Assembly (NCBI GenBank): GCA_963971305.1
Contig: OZ020303.1
Span: 43,202,106-43,266,105 of the forward strand
From: Arcuatula senhousia
Lineage: Eukaryota > Mollusca > Bivalvia > Mytilida > Mytilidae
DNA length: 64,000 nt
Reading direction: 5' to 3'
Both the position numbers and the translations under genes were made by a program. Of the stretch, positions 24,101-34,530 are shown in pieces (position 1 is the first letter of the stretch; every line of letters begins with the position of its first letter). The notes below the pieces were generated by a model. That model saw only the letters and a list, made by a program, of their open reading frames with translations. It had not been told where the DNA came from and did no database searches.

Positions 24101-27100
24101 AAATGGCCCATTCCTATTCAAACTCGAAAAGGAAAATGGGTCATTTTCCTATTCAAAATCGAAAAAGACAAGGAAATGTGTCAAGATGACACTGATGCCC
24201 CGCTGGCAAATAAAATAAAACTGTTATTTTTACCAAATTTGCTAAGTCCAAGGGCCCTAATTTGGGTAAAAATCAGTGGACCGGAATGAAACTCGAACTT
24301 GACCTGTAACTCATCATGGTAGACTCACATACCAAAAATCTTTTGAATATATGCAAGGATGTGGAAAACTAGAGGCTCCCAGGAGCCTGAATCGCTCACC
24401 TGATCTCTTATGCCAAAGTTTGAATAAATTTCACAAACTTTCAAGTATACAAAGTTGCAAAACAATCCTTTCAGTGGTTTCAGATAAGATTTTTGGAAAT
24501 CAGTTTAAATTAATAGAAAAAAACAGTTAAAGGGCAATAACTACTGTAAGGACCTTTTGATGCTGAACAAGGTAGGTTGCTTCAGATTTTCTCTATCTCT
24601 TATACTTTTTGAGTTATAAGCCAAAAACAATGGTCTGACCCCCCTGTTCTACTTTAGCAACAGCGGCCATGTTGGTTGGTCAACATGTATATAATTGGCA
24701 AACTTGGTAGAGGACATCCTAAAGATCATGTATACCAAGTATCAATGCAATCCCTTCAGTAGTTTTAGAGAAGATTTTTGAAAATCAGTGTAAATTAATG
24801 GAAAAAACAGTTAAAGGGGAATAACTCTTAAACGGCTGATCTGACAATTTAGACTCTGAAATCATTTTTGTAGATCTCAATGAGGTAAACAATTCTGCAA
24901 TGCTAACTTTTCCTCTAGCTCTAAAGGTTTTCAAGATATTGTCCAAAAACTGCAAAAATGGTCAAATTTGATGATTAAAGGGCAATAACTCCTATAAGGA
25001 GTCGTTTCACAACTTCGACTCAATGGAGAGATTCGTAGAGCTTTTGATGCTGAACAAGGAATGTTGCTTCGGATTTTCTCTATCTTTCATACTTTTTGAG
25101 TTATAAGCCAAAAACAATGGTCTGACCCCCCTATTCTATTTTTAGCAACGGCAGCCATGTTGGTTTGTCAACATGTATATAATTCACAAACTTGGTAGAG
25201 GACATCCTAAAGATCATGTATACCAAGTATCAATGCAATCCCTTCAGTAGTTTTAGAGAAGAAGATTTTTGAAAATCAGTGTAAATTAATGGAAAAAACA
25301 GTTAAAGGGGAATAACTCTAAAAACGGCTGATCTGATAATTTAGACCCTGAAATCATTTTTGTAGATCTCAATGAGCTTAACAATTCTGCAATGCTAACT
25401 TTTCCTCTAGCTCTAACGGTTTTCAAGATATTGTCCAAAAACTGCAAAAATGGTCAAATTTGATGATTAAAGGGCAATAACTCCTACAAGGAGTCGTTTC
25501 ACAACTTCGACACAATGGAAAGATTTGTAGAGCTTTTGATGCTGAACAAGGAAAGTTGCTTCGGATTTTCTTTATCTCTTATATTTTTTGAGTTATAAGC
25601 CAAAAACAATGGTCTGACCCCCCTGTTCTATTTTTAGCAACGGCGGCCATGTTGGTTGGTCGACATGTATATAATTCACAAACTTGGTAGAGGACATCCT
25701 AAAGATCATGTATACCAAGTATCAATGCAATCCCTTCAGTGGTTTTAGAGAAGAATATTTTTGAAAATCCCGTGTAAAATAATGGAAAAAACAGTTAAAG
25801 GGGAATAACTCTTAAACGGCTGATCTGACAATTTAGACCCTGAAATCATTTTTGTAGATCTCAATGAGCTAAACAATTCTGCAATGCTAACTTTTCCTCT
25901 AGCTCTAACGGTTTTCAAGATATTGTCCAAAAACTGCAAAAATGGTCAAATTTGATGATTAAAGGGCAATAACTCCTATAAGGAGTCGTTTCACAACTTC
26001 AACTCAATGGAGAGATTCGTAGAGCTTTTGATGCTAAACAAGAAGGTTGCTTCGGATTTTCTCTATCTCTTATACTTTTTGAGTTATAAGCCAAAAACAA
26101 TGGTCTGACCCCCCTGTTCTATTTTTAGCAACGGCGGCCATGTTGGTTGGTCGACATGTATATAATTCACAAACTTGGTAGAGGACATCCTATAGATCAT
26201 GTATACCAAGTATCAATGCAATCCCTTCAGTGGTTTCAGAGAAGAAGATCTTTGAAGAAAAGTTAACGGACGAACGGACGACGGACGACGGACGCTTAAC
26301 GATGACAATAGCTCACATGACCCTTCGGGTCAGGTGAGCTAAAAACTGCAAAAATGGTCAATTTTGATGATTAAAGGGCAATAACTCCTATAAGGAGTCG
26401 TTTCACAACTTCGCCTCAATGGAGAGATTTGTAGAGCTTTTGATGCTGAACGCGGAAGGTTGCTTCGGATTTTCTCTATCTCTTATACTTTTTGAGTTAT
26501 GAGCCAAAAACAATGGTATGACCCCCCCTGTTCTATTTTTAGCAACGGCGGCCATGTTGATTGGTCGACATGTATATAATTCACAAACTTGGTAGAGGAC
26601 ATCCTAAAGATCATGTATACCAAGTATCAATGCAATCCCTTCAGGGGTTTCAGAGAAGAAGATTTTTGAAAATCAGTTAAAATTAATGGAAAAAACAGTT
26701 AAAGGGGAATAACTCTTAAACGGCTGATCTGACAATTTAGACCCTGAAATCATTTTTGTAGATCTCAATGAGCTTAACAATTCTGCAATGCTCACTTTTC
26801 CTCTAGCTCTAAGGGTTTTCCAGATATTGTCCAAAAACTGCAAAAATGGTCAATTTTGATGATTAAAGGGCAATAACTCCTATAAGGAGTCGTTTCACAA
26901 CTTCGACTCAATGGAAAGATTTGTAGAGCTTTTCATGCTGAACGCGGAAGGTTGCTTCAGATTTTCTCTATCTCTTATACTTTTTGAGTTCTAAGCCAAA
27001 AACAATGGTATGACCCCCCTGTTCTATTTTTAGCAACAGTGGCCATGTTGGTTGGTCGACATGTATATAATTCACAAACTTGGTAGAGGACATCCTAAAG

Positions 27101-30100
27101 ATCATGTATACCAAAAATCAATGCAATCCCTTCAGGGGTTTCAGAGAAGAAGATTTTTGAAAATCAGTGTAAATTAATGGAAAAAACAGTTAAAGGGGAA
27201 TAACTCTTAAACGGCTGATCTGACAATTTAGACCCTGAAATCATTTTTGTAGATCTCAATGAGCTTAACAATTCTGCAATGCTCACTTTTCCTCTAGCTC
27301 TAAGGGTTTTCCAGATATTGTCCAAAAACTGCAAAAATGGTCAATTTTGATGATTAAAGGGCAATAACTCCTATAAGGAGTCGTTTCACAACTTCGACTC
27401 AATGGAAAGATTTGTAGAGCTTTTCATGCTGAACGCGGAAGGTTGCTTCAGATTTTCTCTATCTCTTATACTTTTTGAGTTCTAAGCCAAAAACAATGGT
27501 ATGACCCCCCTGTTCTATTTTTAGCAACAGTGGCCATGTTGGTTGGTCGACATGTATATAATTCACAAACTTGGTAGAGGACATCCTAAAGATCATGTAT
27601 ACCAAAAATCAATGCAATCCCTTCAGGGGTTTCAGAGAAGAAGATTTTTGAAAATCAGTGTAAATTAATGGAAAAAACAGTTAAAGGGGAATAACTCTTA
27701 AACGGCTGATCTGACAATTTAGACCCTGAAATCATTTTTGTAGATCTCAATGAGCTTAACAATTCTGCAATGCTAACTTTTCCTCTAGCTCTTACGGTTT
27801 TCAAGATATAGTCCAAAAACTGCAAAAATGGTCAATTTTGATGATTAAAGGGCAATAACTCCTATAAGGAGTCGTTTCACAACTTCGACTCAATGGAGAG
27901 ATTTGTAGAGCTTTTGATGCTGAACGGGGAAGGTTGCTTCAGATTTTCTTTATCTCTTATACTTTTTGAGTTATAAGCCAAAAACAATGATCTGACCTCC
28001 CTGTTCTATTTTTAGCAACGGCGGCCATGTTGGTTGGTCGACATGTATATAATTCACAAACTTGGTAGAGGACATCCTAAAGATCATGTATACCAAGTAT
28101 CAATGCAATCCCTTTAGTGGTTTCAGAGAAGAAGATCTTTGAAGAAAAGTTAACGGACGACGGACGACGGACGACGGACAGACGGACGGACGACGGACGC
28201 CTAACGATGACAATAGCTCACATGACCCTTTGGGTCAGGTGAGCTAAAAAGTGCAGAAAACTTTTTTTTTACAAAATTTGCTAAGTTCAAGGGCAAAATC
28301 AGTGGACTGGAACGAAACTCGAACTTGACCTGTAACTCATCATGGTAGACTCACATACCAAAAATCTTTTGAATATATGCAAGGATGTGGAAAAAAAGTG
28401 CGGAAAACTTATTTTTACAAAATTTGCTAAGTTCAAGGGCCGAAATTTAGGTCAAAATCAGTGGACCGGAACGAAACTCGAACTTGACCTGTAACTCATC
28501 ATTGTAGACTCACATACCAAAAATCTTTTGAATATATGCAAGGATGTCGAAAAAAAGTGCGGAAAACTAAAGTGTGACGGACGGACGGAAGGACGGACGG
28601 ACGGACGGAAGGACGGACGAACAGACCGAAAAACTATATGCCCCCCCAACAAAGTTGGCGGGGCATAAAAATGAAAAACGAAAAGGAAAATGAATAACGA
28701 AAAGGAAAATGAGTCATTTTCCTATTCAAAATCGAAAAGGAAAATGAAAAATGAAAAGGAAAATGAATAACGAAAAGGAAAATGAGTCATTTTCCTATTC
28801 AAAATCGAAAAGGAAAATGAAAAACGAAAAGGAAAATGAATAAAGATAAGGAAAATGAGTCATTTTCCTATTCAAAATCGAAAAGGAAAATGAAAATGGG
28901 TCATTTTCCTATTCAATATCTAAAAAAAAAAAAAAAAACCAAAAAAAAAAATTTGGAAAAAAACAAATTTGAAAACGAAAAACGAAATCACTTGTGTTAG
29001 GTAAAATTGCCCAATTTTGCTGAAATGTGTTGTCCTTGTCATGGTATACGAGTATATAAAATTTCAGAACTTGTGGTAGTTTGAAAAAGCACCTTTAAAT
29101 GCAAAGGTATGCTTAAGGTATGGTAGATAGACTGACCCTTAAACTATATAATCTACAATTTTTATAGGTGGGCTATTTATAAAAAGAGATTCTATTCAAA
29201 ATGTTCTTACTTGTAAAGAAAACGACTGGAAATCTTGAAGGCCTAGAGGCAAAACTTTCAAACAAGAAATCTTCCACATCTCTCCCTTTGATCTTTAGAA
29301 ATGTGTCAGGTATGCTGTCCAGTATGGCCAATCTTCCTTCTTCAGCATTCTTAACATACTTCCATTCTTTGTTTTTCTTTGAAGGTAATCCATAAGGATA
29401 TACTCTGGCCAAATTATTTGTACCATTTTCATATTTCTAAAAAATGGGGAATATATACATGTATATTGTTTGAAATTATATTAATATGACATTAAATAAT
29501 AGTCAAAAGAAAACATAAGCTCTATGTGCATGGTGTCATCATAGACCTGTATATTAAATAGATTTGCAAATTGGTGAAATCTCACAATACCTCATGCAAA
29601 TAAACGAGATTTTGTACAAAATAAACAATTGGAAAAGTACATCTTTATACTGAAATATCTCAAAAACCGTTAAAGATTTTATTAACATGATTCTTTTTTA
29701 CAGCCATCCTTTAATGTCTTGAAATTTTTTATGAACCAAAATAACCTCTATAACCTTTAACACTTTAGAGGAGTTTCAAAAGAGCCCATGCTACCCTTAT
29801 TTTCACGAAAATACAATATTTTACAAAAATTTTTGTAAAGTTTTCACTTTTAATTGTCACAAAAAGTTTATTTCTCAACCAAATTATATGAAATTTTCAC
29901 ACAGATATTCCTCAAGCTTTCCTCTATTGGATGCAATTTATTCTGATTAATTCCATAAAAAGGCATAAAAGAAGTTTAAAAAATAAACTAACTCTCATTT
30001 ATCAACCAGTGATATTTTCACACATAAACTGGACAATTAACAAGTTGCAAATCTATTTAATATACAGGTCTATGGTGTCATTGATGTAAAGTTTTAATAA

Positions 30101-31205
30101 ACCTGTTTCACTCTGACATAATATGGTTTCCAGGCTTGTGATGTTGAAAATAAAAATACTTTAAACTTGAAAAATTACTAAACCATATAGCCTGGAAAGC
30201 TTTATTCATTTTGAGGACTGAACCCACAGTAATGATGACCTTAAAATGGTGATTTAATGTCTAGTGCCTTAAAGTAATCACTTGGTCAAAGGATTTATGT
30301 CACCTGCAATGTGTTGCAAAGTAATATAGAGGTGTAGCTTTGACACATCCGTCATCTTGCAATGTTAAACAAAAATTGTCACACTTTCCAAGCAACTTCA
30401 TGTCACAGCTTCTTGATATTGCAATGTAGATACATTGTACCTTCTATAGTACACTATGGTGTAAAGCGATATTATGCCTGTAACTCATCTACTTCCTGTT
30501 AACCGAATATTTTAAGACGCAGCCATGGAAGACCACTATTCTAGTTATAATGTATGACTATGTGTGTTTTTAGCTTAACATCTCATTCAAGTTTACTATA
30601 AGAATAATACGCTCCCGAAGGGAGCGATAATGGTAGAAATGTCAATATTTTAGTTGTACTATGAGCTGAATTTTCCTTCAACGTCCGGTATAGCACGCGC
30701 TTGTTTTCCCGAACTTTCGGCGTCTTTTTAACGTTTTTATCTTTGAAAATTTTAGACGTCATTAAACGCTCACGTAACCCACAATAAAAGCTAGTTTGTT
30801 TTTATTTTCGAACACACAAAAAAATAAATTAACTGAAACCTCGGGAGCGTAACAGGTTTTACCTGCCACATATTAAAATTAAACTTCATGTACCAATTTT
30901 TTCACTAATTTCTCTTCAACTCTTGTGTCAATCATTCCGAACCAAGCTGAACCTCTCATAACTGCAGCCATTGTTTTCCAAGTTCTGGGAATAGTGCCTT
31001 GGTGAAATATAACGACCCATGGATCTTTATTTGCCATAACACTTTCTGAAAAGTTATTTGCCGTTAATGGAAATATGTCCATAAACTTCTCTTCAGGTGA
31101 AAGATTCGGTTCCTTTGTTGGTATTTCAAATTGTTTTGTTTTGATTAAAGTTTCCATTTTATAAACACTCATCAACATGAAAAGAATTAAAACAGTCTCA
31201 AACAT
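18183..31205 (-). CDS. Thioredoxin-like ER protein with KDEL signal, three exons
   Basis: Minus-strand exons are 31205-30894 (ATG), 29436-29211 and 18661-18183 (TAA). AG/GT borders and phases match (312, 226 and 479 bases; 338 aa). Residues 5-15 (VLILFMLMSVY) look like a signal peptide, and the protein ends NVKDEL, an ER-retrieval signal. Residues ~45-105 (FPLTANNFSESVMANKDPWVVIFHQG...GMIDTRVEEKLVKKL) resemble the first half of a PDI-type thioredoxin fold, but there is no CXXC where the active site should be. Exon 2 (ILDSIPDTFLKIKG..., FPVVFFT) and the start of exon 3 (PEAPSFMKAIAVRLEKYFNF) look like a second thioredoxin-like unit, also without CXXC. A non-catalytic ER chaperone or adaptor is plausible, but I cannot name the family. 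A possible minus-strand AATAAA lies near 17740. Further exons inside the 10.5 kb intron cannot be excluded. Confidence 0.75.
18938..19279 (+). other. Unassigned open frame in intron (113 codons)
   Basis: An open frame reading ...EHNSYQRALQQVPG, ADIDFFHTDMLLTISRAH, LPKIFFVNIEQGEIYSDD... has more protein-like composition than its surroundings. It has no domain I recognise, no clear splice partners, and overlaps another open frame. It could be a relic of a mobile-element protein. Confidence 0.2.
19485..21166. repeat. GAGGCTCCC...GGTGAGCTAAAA cassette A with ~155-bp tandem units
   Basis: It begins gaggctcccaggagcc (a small hairpin), then gaatcgctcacctgg. It ends with a (GAC)n-rich microsatellite at 21068-21115, then catggaccttcggtccaggtgagctaaaa (a second hairpin). 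Between are about eight units of ~155 bases, each with 'agctaaatgagctgaacatt', 'ctctatctgcaatagttttc' and 'cccctataaggggtca'. The same start and end recur in 24371-28250, and a decayed tail in 48380-48790. It is non-coding and lies in intron 2 of the KDEL gene. Confidence 0.8.
21475..24165. repeat. Palindromic satellite array (left arm of the 7.57 kb element)
   Basis: It has dozens of blocks of the type GAATAGGAAAATGRCC followed by CATTTTCCTTTTCG, in which GGAAAATGGCCCATTTTCC-like cores are palindromic. They are separated by 'ttattcattttccttttc' and T-runs with 'tttttagatttt'. Units group into higher-order repeats of about 150 bases. The blocks starting near 22800 and 23688 are near-duplicates about 890 bases apart. 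All open frames here are repeat artefacts. Confidence 0.85.
24190..28668. repeat. Nested cassette with GATGCCCCGC / GCGGGGCATA ends
   Basis: It starts 'gatgccccgctggc' and ends 'ttggcggggcataaaa'. Three units carrying 'aatttgctaagttcaaggg', 'aaactcgaacttgacctgta' and 'ttttgaatatatgcaagg' lie at 24205-24370, 28250-28390 and 28395-28562. The first is cut from the others by the cassette at 24371-28250. A (GGAC)n microsatellite lies at 28575-28622. Confidence 0.6.
24371..28250. repeat. Cassette B: ~492-bp tandem repeats with GGTGAGCT ends
   Basis: It starts gaggctcccaggagcctgaa like cassette A. Units of about 492 bases recur: the 'ctgcaaaaatggtcaa' marker is near 24949, 25440, 25934, 26345, 26838, 27329 and 27822. 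The terminal motif gggtcaggtgagctaaaa, preceded by GGAC microsatellite, occurs twice (about 26345 and 28250). The array thus contains two ends, with one shortened interval at the junction. The units beginning near 26838 and 27329 are almost identical, which suggests a recent duplication. Confidence 0.8.
28670..28920. repeat. Palindromic satellite array (right arm, inverted)
   Basis: Units 'cgaaaaggaaaatgaataacgaaaaggaaaatgagtcattttcctattcaaaat' (shown broken: CGAAAAGGAAAATG, then AGTCATTTTCCTATTC) are the reverse complement of the left array. Together they form the inverted arms of the 7.57 kb element. Confidence 0.8.
29540..30074. mobile_element. 535-bp element with CATAGACCTGTAT TIR, 7-bp TSD
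   Basis: The ends are inverted repeats of about 30 bases: CATAGACCTGTATATTAAAT... and its complement ending ...ATACAGGTCTATG. They are flanked by GTGTCAT at 29533-29539 and 30075-30081. It lies in intron 1 of the KDEL gene. A minimal 42-bp relative is at 58448-58489. Confidence 0.8.
30609..30867. mobile_element. ~260-bp MITE with ACGCTCCCGAAG ends, copy 1
   Basis: One end is ACGCTCCCGAAGGGAGCG. The other is CTCGGGAGCGTAACAGGTTTTACCTGCC in two palindromic halves. A copy in inverse orientation lies at 57105-57370. This copy ends 26 bases inside the first intron of the KDEL gene, next to the exon 1 splice donor at 30893. Confidence 0.7.
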
Positions 31206-31532
31206 TTTAGCAGCTTTGATTATTTCAAGAAACCCTATTGATTTTTAAGACTGACGTGTGATTTTCTGAAGCGTTGTTGGAAACCGAACCCGGAAGGTAA
31301 ATACTGCAATTATTTTACCTCCGATATTGGAGAGTGAAAATTGTACGGTGCGCGTTTGTTGTCACTAAAACATCTTCCAGGATATTACTCAATATGATTT
31401 TTCTGATTAAAGTAAATTTTTTTTGTTCCAATCAGACTTTATGGTGCGGGTTGCTTAAGATGTATGAAATCCATTGATATTTTTTTTAGCAGCTACTGTC
31501 AAATAATACATAGTCTCATGTTTGATTATATA

Positions 31533-32188
31533 ATATACGATATTGAGATGTGGAATAAGTGTACGCGACACAACAAACATAAACAAACAGCAATTCAAAA
31601 AATCACAACGGAAAACAGCAAGCAGTCTTCAACATGACCATAGGTCACTGCTTACCGTCTTGCATTGGCCCAAGACTTATAATACAATACAAAAGTATCA
31701 AAACCAATCCCTAAATCATCAACGAAAGACTCAATTCTTGACATAAAACAGTTAACATAGAATGACAAGGACAAACAAAGGCTTTGGCAAAGTTTCCTGG
31801 CTTAGGACAGGCACATATAAAATGTGGCGGGGTTAAACTAGTTTTTTGGATCCAACCTTCCCCCTATTGATAAGCTTGCACAAAGCTACATATAAAACAC
31901 ACTGTAAAACTCAATCGACAAAAGTTCAATTCAACAAGAGAGAACCTAAGACAAAATACTGTACGAAAACAACAAGACAAGGAGGAACTCTCTTGAGAAC
32001 ACTCGAAGTTACTGACAACTAGCTAAGAAACATTTATCGATTGATGTAAAAGAATCAAATACATCAGTTCTAAATCCGACACCCCACGTCAAAACAATGA
32101 ATGATTAAGAGTTGTATCACCATACAGAACCGACATACTTGATCGCTGTGGTGCTTATAAATAATACAGTGGATAAAAAGTGAAAAAT
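31533..32188 (-). other. Naiad 3' UTR and terminus
   Basis: This is sequence after the RT stop. 'tggcttaggacaggcac...tgtggcggggttaaa' (plus strand, about 31795-31845) and the terminal 'cgatattgagatgtggaataag...acgcgacacaac' recur as fragments at 545-637, 12487-12530, 37068-37110 and 42175-42560. By eye I could not find a convincing SECIS hairpin. Confidence 0.65.
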
Positions 32189-34528
32189 TTAACGTTTTAA
32201 AGTTACTATCAAGCTATCAATATTTCTGCCAAAACATACCAAATGCAAAGATTTTACTAAAACATTGAATTCGTATCCTTTTTTCAAAAGGTTTTTAAGC
32301 CAGTTTTTTATTTCCATAAGGTTGTTTTTGAATTTTTGTGCTTTATAAACTACATTGCTATAAAAGTTAGGATGAGATATTCCTTTAACAATCAGAAATC
32401 TACGTGTACAATCAAATTTTTCGATGAGATGTCCATATTTATGTGCAAATTTTGTAAAAGATTTGACTAATTTGTGGTAACGGTAACCTTGTTTTAGCAA
32501 TTTTTCTGTAATAAAACGGTTTTTATCATTAAAATCAGACACATCACTGCAAATGCGAACATACCTGACTAATTGTGAAATGTATACCCCGTAAGCTGGA
32601 GCTAATGGTACGTCTCCTTCAAGAAACGGAAAATTAACTATTGGGAATGAAAAGTCATCCCGTTTATCATATACTTTAGTGTGTAATCTACCATTGATAA
32701 TGCTTAAGTCCAAATCTAGAAATGGACATCTACTGTCGGTTGAGTTTGCTTTATTTAGGGTTAATTCTTTAGGATATATATCATTTATAAAATTTGAGAA
32801 TGTGGGGTTGTTTAGAGCAAGTATGTCATCTAAGTACCTATATGTATTGTTAAAAGTTTCGATAAGGTGGTTTTTGTTTGGGTCTTTTTGTAGCTTGGCC
32901 ATAAACTGTGATTCGTAACAATATAAAAACAGATCAGCTATGAGTGGAGCACAATTGGTTCCCATTGGAATTCCAATGACTTGGCGATATATTTGTTTAC
33001 CGAACCGGATGTAAATATTATCTAAAAGAAAGTTTAACGCAGTAATAACTTCTATGTCGGTCCAATTAACATAACCTTTGTGGGTTTCGTTACTAAAAAA
33101 CGATTTACTAAATACTTGTGACACTTTAGAACAGATGTAGTCACTTTTAGATTTGTCAAAGCACCATTTAATTAAATATTCAAATTTCTTTTTGATAAGA
33201 TTGTGAGGTAGATTAGTATATAAAGTGGAAAAGTCATAGCTGTCTACGGATTGAAAAGTATTTTCAAATGCCCGAAGTTTGTCTAAAACATCAAGAGAAT
33301 TTTTAACACTCCAAAAATGATTTATTCCACTATTTTCGAAAATTTTATCACAGTATCGGATGATAAATTCTTTCATTGTAGTTAAAGCAAGAGCCAAGAC
33401 TTTAGAAATATTGGTTAAGGAACATTTACTTGATGCAGAAATAAAACGGGATTTATATGGGTTTTTGTGTAATTTAGGTATCCAGTACATAGTAGGTAAT
33501 TTATTGTTTGTAGGGGCTGCTCGAAGTGCTGTGGTTGCTATGACATGATCGTCAATAATACTGGTTTCTGTAGCTTGCACGGGAACGAAAGTACATGAGC
33601 CTTTAATTTCATGCATTAAAACATCCAGATAATACTTACGACATACCACAACAACATTGTTAGCCGCTTTGTCCGCAGGAACAAAAACATATCGTGAACC
33701 TAATAATTGTAATTTTGATTTAATTCTGTTAATATAAGTTTGGGGTCGATATTCTACAAAGGTGTTTTGAAAATGGCTTATTCGTAATTTTACAATGGAT
33801 ATGAATTTATTCTTAAACTTGTCTAAAGATTTGGAATCTGCTCCTTCTCGTCTAATCCAGGTCTTACAGTACGAATGAAGGGCAGTATTTACACAATCAA
33901 AACAAGAATTCCAATTAATTTTCGAAGGAGGTCTGAATTTTGGTCCCTTTTTCAAGAATTTAATAACCTCTGGGTCATCGACAATGTTTAGGTCGCCAGT
34001 AACAATATGGCCACAAGGAACATATCTAAAGTCCGAATTAGCACAGTCGCATGATACAGGAATATTCGAGTCTAGGTCTTCATCTGTAGTGATGGACGTA
34101 TAGTTAAAAATAATGTTACGTGTTGGTTTTTTATATTTATAAGATATGATTGGAGGTTCAGTATTTGTAAAATATGGTGGTATTAACTCTTTAATAGTAG
34201 GATCCATAAAAATACTAGAAATGTTTATGAAGTCTAGTCCTCTGTTGATGTACGTTAATTTTATAAAATGTCGAATGTGGTCTACAGGACTATCAATTTG
34301 GGGGAAAAGTTTAAAGTAACAAAAAGCGCTAATAATGAGTGCGCCTTCATATAGGGGACTGGCATGAGATATGGTGTTACAATCCAATCTAATTTTATTT
34401 AACTTAGAAACGGGTATAGAGCATAGTTTACAAAAAAGATTATGTCGTCCGTTGTTCTTAAATATTTTAACAAGATCGGTGATGCTTAAATTAGAACGAT
34501 GATGTTTTCTAACATTACGATTTATTCG
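32189..34528 (-). CDS. Naiad reverse transcriptase domain with CxC linker
   Basis: An uninterrupted frame of about 780 codons ends in TAA at 32191-32189. It is open from the insertion boundary at 34528; there is no ATG near that boundary, and the frame continues across it in the element. Visible in order: NLFCKLC; the CDC motif (about 34050), which is the CxC signature between nuclease and RT in Naiads; DFSTLYTNLPHNL (RT motif A region, about 33225); IGIPMGTNCAPL (about 32965); YRYLDDILA with the catalytic Asp pair (about 32830); and the C-terminal APAYGVYISQLVRYVRIC thumb-side block. There is no C-terminal GIY-YIG domain. Such RTs prime on nicked target DNA. The intact frame suggests a recent insertion despite the two insertions that disrupt the element. 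Confidence 0.85.
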   Translation of the reverse strand, partial: RINRNVRKHHRSNLSITDLVKIFKNNGRHNLFCKLCSIPVSKLNKIRLDCNTISHASPLYEGALIISAFCYFKLFPQIDSPVDHIRHFIKLTYINRGLDFINISSIFMDPTIKELIPPYFTNTEPPIISYKYKKPTRNIIFNYTSITTDEDLDSNIPVSCDCANSDFRYVPCGHIVTGDLNIVDDPEVIKFLKKGPKFRPPSKINWNSCFDCVNTALHSYCKTWIRREGADSKSLDKFKNKFISIVKLRISHFQNTFVEYRPQTYINRIKSKLQLLGSRYVFVPADKAANNVVVVCRKYYLDVLMHEIKGSCTFVPVQATETSIIDDHVIATTALRAAPTNNKLPTMYWIPKLHKNPYKSRFISASSKCSLTNISKVLALALTTMKEFIIRYCDKIFENSGINHFWSVKNSLDVLDKLRAFENTFQSVDSYDFSTLYTNLPHNLIKKKFEYLIKWCFDKSKSDYICSKVSQVFSKSFFSNETHKGYVNWTDIEVITALNFLLDNIYIRFGKQIYRQVIGIPMGTNCAPLIADLFLYCYESQFMAKLQKDPNKNHLIETFNNTYRYLDDILALNNPTFSNFINDIYPKELTLNKANSTDSRCPFLDLDLSIINGRLHTKVYDKRDDFSFPIVNFPFLEGDVPLAPAYGVYISQLVRYVRICSDVSDFNDKNRFITEKLLKQGYRYHKLVKSFTKFAHKYGHLIEKFDCTRRFLIVKGISHPNFYSNVVYKAQKFKNNLMEIKNWLKNLLKKGYEFNVLVKSLHLVCFGRNIDSLIVTLKR

Positions 34529-34530
34529 TA

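Larger units (their letters stand above)
21431..29002. mobile_element. 7.57 kb element with ACCTAACACAAGTG TIR and 8-bp TSD
   Basis: ACCTAACACAAGTGATTT starts the element, and its complement ends it at 29002 (AAATCACTTGTGTTAGGT). AAAATTGC is present exactly at 21423-21430 and 29003-29010, a perfect 8-bp target-site duplication. The TIRs continue into inverted arrays of a GGAAAATG...CATTTTCC palindromic satellite, 2.7 kb on the left (21475-24165) and 0.3 kb on the right (28670-28920). The 4.5 kb interior is itself nested cassettes. No transposase frame is visible. An 8-bp duplication is typical of hAT-type transposition, but the superfamily is not certain. It is inserted in intron 2 of the KDEL gene, 209 bases from the exon 2 donor. 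Confidence 0.82.

Noticed and set aside
28458..28652. Frame rich in SVRPSVRPSVRPS
   Set aside because: It is a translation of a (GGAC)n microsatellite at the end of a dispersed cassette.
21431..29002. CRISPR-like array
   Set aside because: The regular repeats are satellite and tandem cassettes in a eukaryotic intron, with no uniform direct repeat plus unique spacers and no cas genes.
31533..32188. SECIS element for the Naiad
   Set aside because: I examined GTGACC...GAAG and ATGAT...TGAT pairings on the minus strand. The spacing is too short for a SECIS helix and the apical AA is missing. A structure search is needed; absence here is not proven.
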